Positions 1 through 11,353 are shown, counted from the first letter of the stretch. The stretch is DNA of 64,000 bases from Colius striatus (GCF_028858725.1 NC_084789.1:40651211-40715210), one strand, 5' to 3'. Made by a program: numbers and translations. The notes: generated from the letters alone by a model not told the origin.

Positions 1-59
1 TCAAACTCAGTTAGAAGCTAAAACACGAATCAATAGTATCAAAAAGAAAATGGGGGGAT
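1..59 (+). mobile_element. 3' end of ERV A with polypurine tract
   Basis: The last internal bases of a provirus that continues off the left edge. An adenine-rich stretch runs into a polypurine tract (about 41-58, ending in GGGGGG) directly before the TG of an LTR. This is the plus-strand primer arrangement at the 3' end of a retrovirus. The frame is too short to name, but an env tail is expected at this place. Confidence 0.7.
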
Positions 60-630
60 TGTGAAATGTGTTCCCTTGATTCGTGTCAATGTGGATCAAT
101 GAATATGATAATTTTGGTAACTTTATTTGTTCTTGTGTAATTTGTTCTTGCTTTTCGTAACAGCAGCTTGACAGGTGTCCTAGAAGACTAGCTTGAACCA
201 GGTTTTGATAAGGAGGGTGTTTCTGCCTCTTGTAATGGCAGCTTGGCAGATGTTTTGGGGAGATTAGCTTGAACCAGTTTTGCAGAGATATACACACGGA
301 GGTCGCCTGGGGGACACCGTGAGGAAGACTACTGACTTCCTCCAACGACCACCTAAAGAGGGTGAAAAAGCCCCCCAAGATGGAACAAAGCATGCGCGAG
401 AAGGAGAGGACCCCTTCCCAGAAATGATTAACATTTTTCAGCCCCTTCAAGGAAAAGTCATGAATACATATAAGGCCTATCCTACTTAATGTGAACTCGG
501 GATGTGACGGGTGTGCGTCCTGATAGAGCAGAGGCTCTCAGCGCACCCAGTGCTGTTTGCTTGCTCTTATTCATCCAATAAATTCCAAAATTCAACCGGA
601 ATCCTGTTCGGGGATACTTCATTTATCACA
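60..630 (+). mobile_element. LTR of family A (3' LTR)
   Basis: The 571 bp element begins TGTGA and ends TCACA, a perfect short terminal inverted repeat. It follows a polypurine tract, which makes it a 3' LTR on the + strand. A TATA-like run lies near 465 and an AATAAA signal at 577-582. The final 27 bases and the sequence that follows recur inverted near 10.91-10.94 kb. No clean target-site duplication can be seen because the 5' side is outside the window. Confidence 0.75.
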
Positions 631-2070
631 TTAGTATATGTTAGTATAAAGCTCTACAACAGAAAAAAAAATAAAAAAATCTGATAGTCATTCTCCTGAT
701 GTTATTTTACTTCAGTATATTGATGACTTTTTAATTTCGGGCAGAGAAAACAATATGATTAAAAAAGCCACAGACTTTTTTTGTATTAAACTTTTTGGGA
801 GAGCAAGAAGTATCAAAATCCAAATTGCAATCTGTCAAAAAGGAAGTTAGATATTTTGGACATTTTATTTGTGAAGGGAAACACAGAATTAATCCAGAGA
901 GAATAAAGGGAGTTGTGGAATTGCCCTTCTTGCAAACAAACAAGCAAAAAGGAATTAAGAAAATGTGATTAACTGACTATGGCCCTCTGTGGGCAAACTG
1001 CTATGCACAGAAAACAAATGGGTTAGATTCAAAATTGCTAAATGAAGAGCCAAATGTTTTAACTTGGACAGAAGGAGAAGAAAAGCTAATCCAGGAATTA
1101 AAACAAAGTGTAATCACCACTCCTGTGTTAGCACTGTCATCCTTAGGTAAACCACTTGTTTTGTTTGTCTCAGTAGATAAGGGAGTGTTAACTCAAGAAT
1201 TGGGGGGGGGGGGGGGGGGGGAGTTGAAGGACAACTAATAGCATATATATATCCAAGTTTTTAGACCCCATATTGAGGGGATGGCCAGAATGTGTACAGC
1301 CAAAAGCTGCCACTGCCCCCTTAGTAGAGGAAAGCAGAAAACTAAAGTTCACAGTGATATTAGTAATAAATACCTCCTAATAAACGATTTTAACTCAAAA
1401 AGCTGAAAGGTGGCTAATCCATTCTAGAATATTGATATAAAAGACAATGTTCTCAACTTTAATCTTGACTACTGTGAGAAATATTGATGTTGCTTTTGCA
1501 GAATTAGAAGGAAATGAAGACAAGGAATTTTGACTGTTATCTGCCTCTGTGTAATGTAAAACAGTGGACTGACCATAAGACTGTTATCTGTTTGTTTGTA
1601 ATGTTAACTAGAGTTTTAAATCTCAGGACTGTGGGGAATGGGTGATAATATACAAAAATCAGACATCCCCTGAGGGGATGTCATCATCATATGATGACAT
1701 TATCCGCCTAGACAAAGACACAACCTGTCCCCGATTTTGCATGTAAATTAGGTCTTTTCTTCCTTTCATTTACGTGGTGTCTCCTGGTGATGGCCTGTGA
1801 TGGTCTTTGGGGCCTTGGGAGATGAAGGCTGATAAGTCCTGAGGCTTTCTCACCCCTGATCTTTGCACAACTTTAGATATCACTTGGTCCCTTGCAGAAC
1901 CGGTTTCTGTCCTCAAGGAAGTTGGAGGACCCCGGAGGTATTGTGTGAGGAGATAAGCACGACCTTTTTACAGCTTGTGTGAATTTTGTCCTGTCTGAAA
2001 AATAAGCTTTATACTATTGCGATATGTTAGTATAAGGTTTTAGTACATGTTAGTATAAAGCTCTACATCA
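604..2070. repeat. Left arm of a ~1.47 kb inverted repeat
   Basis: This segment recurs as its reverse complement at 9466-10936. It covers the last bases of LTR A, a short LTR-B scrap, a pol fragment, half of LTR C and an antisense piece of LTR B. The pol part is nearly identical in the two arms, including a guanine run (from 1201) matched by a cytosine run (from 10318). The LTR-B part is more diverged. Confidence 0.85.
664..1472 (+). pseudogene. ERV pol fragment (reverse transcriptase and connection/RNase H)
   Basis: A broken gammaretrovirus-like pol remnant. The catalytic motif Y-I-D-D is encoded at 716-727, followed by connection-domain sequence that stays open at about 1035-1238. Conserved connection/RNase H words can be followed in shifting frames to about 1470. 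It is interrupted by stops, frameshifts and a homopolymer of about 20 G at 1201. It runs directly into LTR C without env, so a large internal deletion is inferred. Non-functional. Confidence 0.8.
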
Positions 2071-2199
2071 TCAGGTGTGCCTGCTAGCTAGGACACCCGC
2101 TCTTGCAAGAATGCTTAATAAAATGCTTCACTGCAGAGTCTAACCTGAGTTTTTCGAGAGAAAGCTTGTTTTGTTTCTCACAGATGGAGGCTTGTCTGG
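1473..2199 (+). mobile_element. LTR of family C, recombined with antisense LTR B
   Basis: The first about 210 bases match the start of the LTR at 13326, and bases 2071-2199 match its end (polyadenylation and U5 region). Between them, about 1685-2070 is the reverse complement of the first about 390 bases of LTR B. It replaces roughly 100 bases of LTR C without a target-site duplication. This points to recombination or template switching, not a simple insertion. Confidence 0.7.
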
Positions 2200-2613
2200 G
2201 AGATGAACTTCCTGGGGGACCTCTGTCACTGAAGGACGGGAAAACGCGTCCCGTTGATTTCAACGGTCCCGTGAATCATAGACAAGGGTTCCAGAGGAGA
2301 CTGACCGGATCCTGAGACCAAGTTTTAAAGGCAGACCCAGTGAACCATAGGGGGAAAGGATAGGAATAGTAGGCACGATCATATTGACCAGGAAACTCTG
2401 TACACGGACCAAGGTAAGAAAATTGACTATTAAGTATTACCTGGATGGGGCATTCTGAGAGACTTTCTGTGTGCGTTTGTGTGCTTGAGACGTACAACAG
2501 GTACGAAGTGAGTGCGGAGTCCGGATCTGCGGTTCTGTTGTTCCGCGAGGAAAACAGCTGCAGAAGGACGAAGCGAAAGCACAGAGTGACAGTAAAAGTC
2601 TCGGGAAGTCAGA
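2200..2613 (+). mobile_element. 5' leader of a family-C provirus
   Basis: Sequence after LTR C that matches the leader after the LTR at 14293. The primer-binding-site position (about 2184-2202) is a degenerate form of the proline-type site seen at 14296. The leader runs to a gag-like start at 2614. Confidence 0.6.
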
Positions 2614-2709
2614 ATGGGAAATAGAAGTGCCAGGCCTGAGGGAAATAAAAGGGACGAGGAAAAGGGTCCCGGGAACATTCCTCCAGATAGTCCGTTGGGA
2701 GGATGTTGA
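2614..2709 (+). pseudogene. 5' stub of a gag gene
   Basis: A 31-codon frame starts Met-Gly-Asn, an N-myristoylation-type Gag start, at the expected distance after the leader. It stops at TGA 2707-2709. The start resembles the gag of provirus B at 5729. It is read as a prematurely terminated matrix start of the family-C provirus. Confidence 0.5.
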
Positions 2710-3905
2710 AAGCTGAGAAGACGTCGGGTACTCGGGATACAGTACTGTTGTTTTATGTGGTCTAAAGAGATGAGGAAAAGAGTTTTGGCAGCATGAGTGT
2801 TTGTGGACCTTAGATTTTGTTGCCTCCAAGCATCCAATTATTGACATCGAGTGAACTCACCTGAAAACTTTCATAATATATAAATGATTATGTGTGTTGT
2901 TTTATTTTGTCATTTTGTTTTGGTTTTTGTTGTTGTTGTTGTTGCTCACAGTGTAGTGGGCTTTTTGTGGTGGCTGAATGCATTGTCTTGTTTTCTGTGA
3001 CATTTTGACGTAAACAGTAAAGTGGGACTGGTCTTTTTGTTAATGTCTGTGTCTTTCTCATTGTCACTGTCATTTGACAAAATAAATGTAGTGTCACAGA
3101 GAGGATTGTTTTATAAACTAAACGTATCAGTTCAACTTAACGTTCCTGAATGAGGAAAAAAAGAAAAATTAAAATTGTCTATTGAAATAGAAAAGGAACT
3201 TGTGGGCTGAGGAAGACAGGAATTGATTTTGTTAAGATCATAGTGAAACCAGCTCCAACAAAAGAAGGTGTTATTAAAACACTCATATAGAATGACAATA
3301 TGATTTGTAAAGTCAAATTGTAATATCACAATCTCAAAACAAAATTGTTTTCTGATAAGTTAAACACTTATCAGATTGTAGCCAAAAAAGCTGCAGTTCA
3401 GGTTGTATACTATAAACATTAGAGGAAAAAGAAAAAAATTAAGCTGCAACAATTGTGTGTGCTCTTAACTAAAGGCGTCTGCAGAGCCGGTCTCTGCACT
3501 GTGTGTATGAGGAGTGTGTTTGTGTAAAATGTTTTGCGATCAGTGAGTGAGTTTTTGTAGAAGGTTTTAACCCCTTGATATGCTATGTATGTGTGAGGAA
3601 GTCAGTGTGTGTTATTTTTTTTTATGTTCAGGATATAATCTAAAGTTGATGTTAAAATGTATGTGAAATGTATTTTGTTTGAAGAGAAAGGAAAGATAAT
3701 TCACAGGAATGTGGGATGAAATTTTAATTTAGCCTCAGAATGACTATAGACTGAAATTATGGAAGTTGAGCAAATGGATAGAGTTTGTCGGATAATGGTT
3801 GGAAATTTGATGTGTGTGATTTGAATGTGAAGGAAGATAGGAGTGTATTGCATGGAACAAAGAAAGAGGCAGGAAAGGAGCCAGGGGAAGAAGTGTTGGG
3901 GGAAG
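2710..3905. other. AT-rich ERV-internal sequence without recognisable coding content
   Basis: About 1.2 kb of AT- and TG-rich sequence with stops in all frames and a short (TTG)n run near 2925-2945. By position it should be decayed gag sequence of the family-C provirus, ending at the insertion point of provirus B. I recognise no protein in it. Confidence 0.5.
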
Positions 3906-3909
3906 GTAA

Positions 3910-4431
3910 TGATGTAGAGCTTTATAATAACATGTGCTAATAAACCTTATCCTAACTTATCGCAATAGTATAAAGCTTATTTCTCAGACAGGACAAAATT
4001 CACACAAGCTGTAAAAGGTCACGCTTATCTCTCACACAATACCTCCGGGGTCCTCCAACTTCCTTGAGGGCAGAAACCGGTTCTGCGAGGGGCCAAGAGA
4101 TATCTGAAGATCAAGGGTGAGAAAGCCTCAGGACTTATCAGCCTTTATCTCCCAAGGCCCCAAAGACCATCACCGGCCATCACCGGGAGACATCACGCAA
4201 ATGAAAGGAAGAAAAGACTTAATTTACATGTGAAAATCGGGACAGGTTGTGTCTTTGTCTAGGCGGATAATGTCATCATATGATTTTGTAACTTTGTAAC
4301 AAATATAAGCCAAGCAAGTTGCCGAGTCGGGTGCGCACGTTTGTGGTGGAGCGATCCCCCGTGCGCCTGGCGCCGAATAAACATATCTTCTTTATAACTC
4401 TTTGAGTTATAGAGTTTGATTCCACAAGTCA
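3910..4431 (+). mobile_element. 5' LTR of provirus B
   Basis: A 522 bp LTR beginning TGATGTAGAG and ending CAAGTCA. An AATAAA signal lies at about 4376-4381 before the R/U5 end. It matches the 3' LTR segments at 9466-9860 and 10937-11349. Confidence 0.88.
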
Positions 4432-4434
4432 TTT

Positions 4435-4452
4435 TGGCACCCCAGGTGGGAC
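4435..4452 (+). other. Primer binding site of provirus B
   Basis: The sequence TGGCACCCCAGGTGGGAC starts three bases after the LTR, with the TGG that pairs to the CCA end of a tRNA. I could not assign the tRNA species from memory. Confidence 0.6.
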
Positions 4453-4690
4453 GCGCTCTGCTCTGCTGCAGGAGCGACTGAGGAACGGACGTCCTAGCCG
4501 CGGCCCGAGTCTTTTTCTTCGGAGGAACTCCGCTCTCAGCCGCTCACTGTGGGAGCAGACAACGACCATCTATCCTGCGGACAAGGTATGTGAAAGAGGG
4601 AAAGTGACCGCGGTCGGGGCGATCGGTAAGTCGCGCAGAGACGTCTGGCGCACGACAGAGTCCCCATGTACGCGTAAGTTGGGAAGAATC

Positions 4691-4882
4691 TCGGCATTGG
4701 GGGGGGGTTACTTGGTATTCGTAACTCAGAGGCCCCAGTCGGCATTGGGGGGGGGTTACTTGGTTTTCGTAACTCAGAGGCCCCAACTGGCATTGGGGGG
4801 GGTTACTTGGTTTTCGTAACTCAGAGGCCCCAGTCGGCATTGGGGGGGGGTTACTTGGTATTTGTAACTCAGAGGCCCCAGT
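4691..4882 (+). repeat. Four tandem ~48 bp repeats in the proviral leader
   Basis: Four near-identical units of 47-50 bases lie between primer binding site and gag. Each unit has GGCATT, a run of eight or nine G, TTACTTGGT, then GTAACTCAGAGGCCCCA. Units start near 4693, 4741, 4789 and 4836. The leader normally carries packaging and splice signals, so a repeated leader element is notable. Its role here is unknown. Confidence 0.9.
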
Positions 4883-5728
4883 AGAGATTCATATGGTTAC
4901 AGGGCGAATTCGCATGACATCTTGGTTTTAATTTGCAGCTGCGGAAGGGATAACAACTGGTATAATAATAATAGTATTGTGGCGTTGGAAGTACCCGGGC
5001 TTATTTGTATTTAAGATAAACGGATATTGTAAAGTTGTGATGTGTGTGTGTATTGAGTGTTAAATGAATGAGACGCAGTCTGACTGCGAAGCGAGTGTGG
5101 AGTCCTTATCCGCGGTTCCGTATCTCCGCGAGGAGACCGGCCAGAGACGGACGAAGCGTGTCAAGTAATTGTAGTGTTTGTTAACTTGTCTACATATGTT
5201 TTATGTGAACTAAGGGAGCCAAGAAATATTTTAATAGTACTGTTTTACACTATCAAGGTAGAAGATAAGGAACGTGAACGAGTTTGCCGGTGGTTTCAGC
5301 TCCCCGGTGTTAATGCATTAACGAAAACTTTATAGTGCCCTGGGGGGGTGGGGAGAAGATCCCGCCCCAAACAGGAGGATCCGGAGTATATAAATATCAG
5401 GGAATATACTTAACTTTTGTGTGTAAATTATACAGCGGAGAAGCAAGAACTCCATCCACTGCCCCCATTCGAAATTCCCTGTTTGAAACGCCCCTTTTGG
5501 AACATGCTGGGTGGGTAAAACTGAAGCGTACTTTTTGCTAGAATATATAACTGTAATAGCATTGGAAGGGGTGGTGACTACGATAAGCATTGGTGCTAGT
5601 GTCCAGAGTGTGAAGAACACATAGCTGAGATTAAAACCGTGTTTTGTGGTTGGGGGTTGGAATTACCTATTTTGAGAAACATTTCAGAGAAACAGTTACA
5701 AAGGGTAATTTGAGAATATAGGAAAATA

Positions 5729-7334
5729 ATGGGAAGCGCTCAGAGTGTGAGAGCCAAGAAAAGTCCATTAGGATGCATATTGGCACATTGGAAAGATCTT
5801 GTGGGGACTAGGGGTACAGAAAGTAAAAAACCACTTATAAAATACTGCAACCAATGGTGGCCGCTCTATAAACTAGACGATGGGGAGAAGTGGCCTCAAA
5901 ATGGAACTCTGAATTATAATACCCTCCTACAGTTAATGTTGCTTTTAAGGAGGGAAGGAAAATGGGATGAGGCTTCTTATGTAGATATGTTTTTCACTCT
6001 GAGAAATTACCCAGAGTGGCAGCAGGCTTGTGGGCTAACTCCTCCCCAAGATCCCCTGGTACCGGCCCTAGAACAAGAAAACAGGGGAAAACTAAAAAGG
6101 TGCTGTTCGTCCTGTAGTGTTGGACAACGCTGCACCAATAGAGATAAGATGTATCAGGCAAATGATTTAGAAAGCCTAGAAGGCTTTTCTCCATGCCCCC
6201 TCCTAATGAAAGGGGGATAGAAGTAATGAGAATGGAATATATGGGTCGTCAGGGGACAGTGAATATGATTGTGCCTACTGGCAACCAGGGCCCTCCTCCA
6301 ACAATGAGTATAAATATGAATGACAGAGGAACTTTACCTGGCCCTGCAATGGGTCCTGGTCCTTCTGTGGGACCAGACAGGACTGTAAATATGGGAACAC
6401 CACCGATACCAGACAAAGGAACAGTGAAAAATGAGCCACAGGGCCCTGGATTCAGTCCCATTATATCAAGGACTCTGAGTAAAGTGGGTCCAATAATTCA
6501 AGCCCCGCTGAGACAGGAGATGAGCCCAATGTGGCCCGCAAAAATAAAGGTTCCTTTTACCATTAATGACTTAGATTCCTGGAAGGAAACAGTAAGAGAT
6601 TACCGAGAGGACCCTATAGGCATTGCTAAAAGGTTTGATATGATTATTAAAACTTTAGATCCAGACTGGGGAGACATAGATGCAAGTTGGATGCACTAAC
6701 CAAAACAGAAAGGCTGTTGGTATTGAAAACACAAGTACAGGCCCAAATTACGGAAGGGACATTAGTGGGACGGACAGTTGATCAGTGTATACCTTTGACA
6801 GACCCAGGGTGGGATCTAAATGATCGTGACGATTATCAGCAGTTGCAACAATATCAACAGTGGATAAAATATGGGTTGGAAAATTGGTCAATGTCATATG
6901 TCATAAGACAAGGCCCTTCTGAAACCCCTTCAGAATTTCTAGATAGAATAAGACTTGCTATACGTAAATACACTCCTCTGGACCCGTCGGCCGAAGTAGG
7001 CCAGCAACAGCTAATATCCTTGTTCATAGGGCAGTCATGTGACAATATCCAAAGAAAACTGCAAAAATTAAGAGGGGCAGACGCACGGGATATAGAAAGG
7101 TTAATTGAAGAAGCATGGAAGGTCTTTGGGAATAGGGAAAGTGACAAGGACAGGAGAATGGAACAAAGAATAATAGCAACTGTGGCAGCTCTGGAACAGA
7201 GACCACAAAGAAGAGAGCCACTGAGACTGGATAGGGATCAGTGTGCGTACTGTAAAAAAAGGGACACTGGAAAAAAGAATACCCTAAGGGGTCCAAGGGG
7301 AGCTACGATGGACGGAGAGGGAGACCTGCGATAG
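5729..7334 (+). pseudogene. gag of provirus B (matrix, capsid, nucleocapsid)
   Basis: Three overlapping open segments in shifting frames (5729-6220, 6193-6699, 6687-7334). The first starts Met-Gly-Ser and has the tryptophan-rich matrix pattern of gammaretroviral Gag. The second is proline- and glycine-rich and leads into capsid. The third contains the capsid major homology region (about 6910-6970) and the start of a zinc knuckle near 7243. At least two frameshifts break the frame. The zinc knuckle is damaged by a shift in an A run and by Tyr in place of its last Cys. Confidence 0.85.
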
Positions 7335-9190
7335 CCCACTTAAAGGAGGACGATTGACGGGGACATGGGGAGTCTACCCTAGCAAATCCACTGATTACAC
7401 TAAAGCTGAGGAAAAATGAAACACAAGTAGAATTTCTAATAGATACAGGGGCGACATTTTTGGTCTTAAATGTTTCGGTCTTAAACTGTTACCGCAAAGT
7501 AATGATTATGTTATGGTGATGGGAGCCACTGGTCAATGTGAAAAGTCACACTTTTGAGTCCTTAAAGTACAAATTGGGAAAGCAAGTAAAATTCAAAGGT
7601 TTTTGTATATGCCCAATGCCCCAAAAGCTCTTTTGAGAAGAGATTTGCTGGAGCAGTTACAAGCCACGATTAAATTCGAAAAAGGTCACATTAGCTTGGA
7701 GGTGAATGATCAAAATTACATACAAATTATGAGCCTGTTACTAACTAATATCGATACAGAAGGAAACATTAACGAAGACATCATGAACCAAGTACATCCA
7801 GGAGTATGGGCCACAGATGTACCCAGAAGGGCAAAGAATGCCCTACCAGTGGAGGTAAAACTTAAAGGACAACAGCCGGTAAGGACTAAACAGTATCCCT
7901 TGAGGAGGGAGGACAGGGAGGGGATTAAACCAATAATAGAAAAATTCTTACAGTTAGGACTTTTAAGAGAGTGTGAGTCCAGCTTTAACACTCCCATATT
8001 ACCAGTCTGCAAGCTGCATGGGTCTTAGATAGTCCAAGGTTTGCGGACAGTCAATAGAATAACTGAGGACCTCTACCCCGTGGTAGCAAACTTTTACACC
8101 CTGTTAACTATGCTAACACCTGACTTAACTTGGTTTACTGTTTTAGATTTAAAGGATGCCTTTTTTTGCCTCCCTCTCCATGAAGCCAGCGAGAAAGTAT
8201 TTGCATTTGAATGGGAAAGTCCTAAAAGTGTACGTAAAACTCAGCTTAAACTCAGCTTACTTGGATGGTGCTGCCTCAAGGATTCAAAAATAGCCCCACC
8301 ATATTTGGCAACCAGCTAGCCAAAGATCTCGAATCATGGGAAGCCCCATCTGAAGAAGGGAAACTCCTGCAGTATGTGGACGATATATTGATCGCTACCA
8401 AAACAAAGGATGCCTGTCTAACCTGGACGAGCAAAAATCTCTACAATGGACTAAAGAAGGTGTATGGACCTTTAATGAGCTAAAGAAGGCTCTGATGTCT
8501 GCCCCAGCCTTAGGACTTCCAGATCAGAAACTCAGGAGAACCAGTGCAGCATGATTGCTTAGAGACCACCGAAGCAGTATATTCAAGTCACCTGGACCTG
8601 AAGGAGACCCCTCTGGACAATATGGAAAGCTGGTTTACAGATGGACTTGATGCCATACAACTCCCTGAGAAAGTGGCTATTATGCATGAGGGCGCACCAA
8701 AAAGTAAGCTCCGAGTTGGAAAGAGGAAATGAGCTGGCGGAGAGGCAAAACAGGCTGCAAAAGGAGAGGTAAGGTTTGAGGGAGCCTTGATTCCAGATGG
8801 ACAAATCTCCCTGGAAGGTAAGCCTAATTATACTAAAGAGGATAAGAAATTGATCACAGATCTAGAGGGCACATATAATGAGGAAGGATTGTGGGCTGTT
8901 ACCCCACAAGGAAAATTAGTATGGTCTTTAGTGAGCGAAGAACAAAAAGGAACACTGGGGGGGCAGAGGCTCTGCACAGGCATCTAATCAGGCAAATTAT
9001 AGCCAGGAATTTATATAGTACTGTAAAACAAGTAACTTGCCAATGCGATCTTTGCCTCCAAACTAATCCAAAGAACGCTCCTAAACCAGAGATGGGTCAA
9101 ATTGGCAGAGAGAAGGGACCTGTTAGTGCTAACTGACACCTTTTCAGGTTGGCCAAAGGCATTTCCCACAAGAACAGCAAAGCGTGAGAA
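7335..9190 (+). pseudogene. pro-pol of provirus B (protease, RT, RNase H, integrase remnants)
   Basis: The protease active site D-T-G is encoded at 7442-7450. The reverse transcriptase fingers begin near 7800, the Leu-Asp-Leu-Lys-Asp-Ala-Phe-Phe word lies near 8145, and the catalytic Y-V-D-D at 8373-8384. Much of the connection domain is deleted after about 8420. An RNase H tail follows (8630-8740), then the integrase zinc-binding region (8790-9100, with a C-x2-C pair) and the start of the integrase core (about 9125-9180). Stops and frameshifts occur throughout. Non-functional. Confidence 0.85.
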
Positions 9191-9465
9191 GTGACAAGAG
9201 TTATGAAGTAAATTCATGGTTACCTAACTTTGCTGGATTGAAAGAACTTTTGTGGTAATAAGTCTGATAATTGTTATCATTGTGCTATTTGTCATCTGTA
9301 TCAGATGTTTCTTTTGTTGTCAGCACCGGAGATGCATGCTCTTAAGTGGAAAGAACATCAGCTAAGACAAGCCTGATTCAAATAAGTACTTTAGTAAAAT
9401 CCTTAATAAGGAATCACTGTATCAATAGTAAAAGAATTTACTAATTTTATAGAAAAAGGGGGGAT
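9191..9465 (+). pseudogene. env C-terminal remnant and polypurine tract of provirus B
   Basis: After the integrase fragment the sequence jumps to a hydrophobic stretch rich in Ile, Val and Leu followed by a Cys-rich basic tail (about 9256-9345). This looks like the membrane anchor and cytoplasmic tail of a retroviral Env. The rest of env is deleted. A polypurine tract (9451-9465, A-rich then GGGGGG) abuts the 3' LTR. Confidence 0.7.
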
Positions 9466-10936
9466 TGATGTAGAGCTTTATAATAACATGTGCTAATAAA
9501 CCTTATCCTAACTTATCGTAATAGTATAAAGCTTATTTTTCAGACAGGACAAAATTCACACAAGCTGTAAAAAGGTCACGCTTATCTCCTCACACAATAC
9601 CTCCGGGGTCCTCCAACTTCCTTGAGGACAGAAACCGGTTCTGCAAGGGACCAAGTGATATCTAAAGTTGTGCAAAGATCAGGGGTGAGAAAGCCTCAGG
9701 ACTTATCAGCCTTCATCTCCCAAGGCCCCAAAGACCATCACAGGCCATCACCAGGAGACACCACGCAAATGAAAGGAAGAAAAGACCTAATTTACATGCA
9801 AAATCGGGGACAGGTTGTGTCTTTGTCTAGGCGGATAATGTCATCATATGATGATGACATCCCCTCAGGGGATGTCTGATTTTTGTATATTATCACCCAT
9901 TCCCCACAGTCCTGAGATTTAAAACTCTAGTTAACATTACAAACAAACAGATAACAGTCTTATGGTCAGTCCACTGTTTTACATTACACAGAGGCAGATA
10001 ACAGTCAAAATTCCTTGTCTTCATTTCCTTCTAATTCTGCAAAAGCAACATCAATATTTCTCACAGTAGTCAAGATTAAAGTTGAGAACATTGTCTTTTA
10101 TATCAATATTCTAGAATGGGTTAGCCACCTTTCAGCTTTTTGAGTTAAAATCGTTTATTAGGAGGTATTTATTACTAATATCACTGTGAACTTTAGTTTT
10201 CTGCTTTCCTCTACTAAGGGGGCAGTGGCAGCTTTTGGCTGTACACATTCTGGCCATCCCCTCAATATGGGGTCTAAAAACTTGGATATATATATGCTAT
10301 TAGTTGTCCTTCAACTCCCCCCCCCCCCCCCCCCCCCCAATTCTTGAGTTAACACTCCCTTATCTACTGTGACAAACAAAACAAGTGGTTTACCTAAGGA
10401 TGACAGTGCTAACACAGGAGTGGTGATTACACTTTGTTTTAATTCCTGGATTAGCTTTTCTTCTCCTTCTGTCCAAGTTAAAACATTTGGCTCTTCATTT
10501 AGCAATTTTGAATCTAACCCATTTGTTTTCTGTGCATAGCAGTTTGCCCACAGAGGGCCATAGTCAGTTAATCACATTTTCTTAATTCCTTTTTGCTTGT
10601 TTGTTTGCAAGAAGGGCAATTCCACAACTCCCTTTATTCTCTCTGGATTAATTCTGTGTTTCCCTTCACAAATAAAATGTCCAAAATATCTAACTTCCTT
10701 TTTGACAGATTGCAATTTGGATTTTGATACTTCTTGCTCTCCCAAAAAGTTTAATACAAAAAAAGTCTGTGGCTTTTTTAATCATATTGTTTTCTCTGCC
10801 CGAAATTAAAAAGTCATCAATATACTGAAGTAAAATAACATCAGGAGAATGACTATCAGATTTTTTTATTTTTTTTTCTGTTGTAGAGCTTTATACTAAC
10901 ATATACTAATGTGATAAATGAAGTATCCCCGAACAG
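9466..10936. repeat. Right arm of the ~1.47 kb inverted repeat
   Basis: Reverse complement of 604-2070. Its right end is an abrupt switch back into LTR B with only a couple of bases of microhomology. The antisense pol piece here (open frame 10311-10505, - strand) differs from its partner at 1035-1238 by very few bases. A few more differences accumulate in the LTR-B portion. Confidence 0.85.
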
Positions 10937-11349
10937 CTGTAAAAGGTCACGCTTATCTCTCACACAATACCTCCGGGGTCCTCCAACTTCCTTGAGGGCA
11001 GAAACCGGTTCTGCGAGGGGCCAAGAGATATCTGAAGATCAAGGGTGAGAAAGCCTCAGGACTTATCAGCCTTTATCTCCCAAGGCCCCAAAGACCATCA
11101 CCGGGAGACATCACGCAAATGAAAGGAAGAAAAGACTTAATTTACATGTGAAAATCGGGACAGGTTGTGTCTTTGTCTAGGCGGATAATGTCATCATATG
11201 ATTTTGTAACTTTGTAACAAATATAAGCCAAGCAAGTTGCCGAGTTGGGGGCGCACGTTTGTGGTGGAGCGATCCCCCGTGCGCCCGGCGCCGAATAAAC
11301 ATATCTTCTTTATAACTCTTTGAGTTATAGAGTTTGATTCCGCAAGTCA
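9466..11349 (+). mobile_element. Disrupted 3' LTR of provirus B
   Basis: Bases 9466 to about 9860 match the first three quarters of LTR B. From there to 10936 the sequence is the reverse complement of the left flank (LTR C part, pol fragment, LTR-B scrap, end of LTR A). From 10937 it resumes LTR B at about its 98th base and runs to the end at 11349, next to the GTAA duplication. A 31 bp second LTR-B start lies near 10879-10909. Confidence 0.8.
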
Positions 11350-11353
11350 GTAA

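Larger units (their letters stand above)
3910..11349 (+). mobile_element. Provirus B, gammaretrovirus-like, nested
   Basis: A complete proviral layout: LTR, primer binding site, leader, gag, pro-pol, env remnant, polypurine tract and 3' LTR. It is flanked by the 4 bp duplication GTAA (3906-3909 and 11350-11353), the size typical of gammaretroviral integration. The LTR starts TGATG and ends in TCA. Every gene is broken. The 3' LTR is disrupted by an inverted copy of the left flank (about 9860-10936). Sequence on both outer sides belongs to the family-C array, so B is the younger insertion. Confidence 0.85.

Noticed and set aside
4691-4882. CRISPR array
   Set aside because: The four units are directly adjacent without unique spacers, and the host is a vertebrate. 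It is a tandem repeat in a proviral leader.
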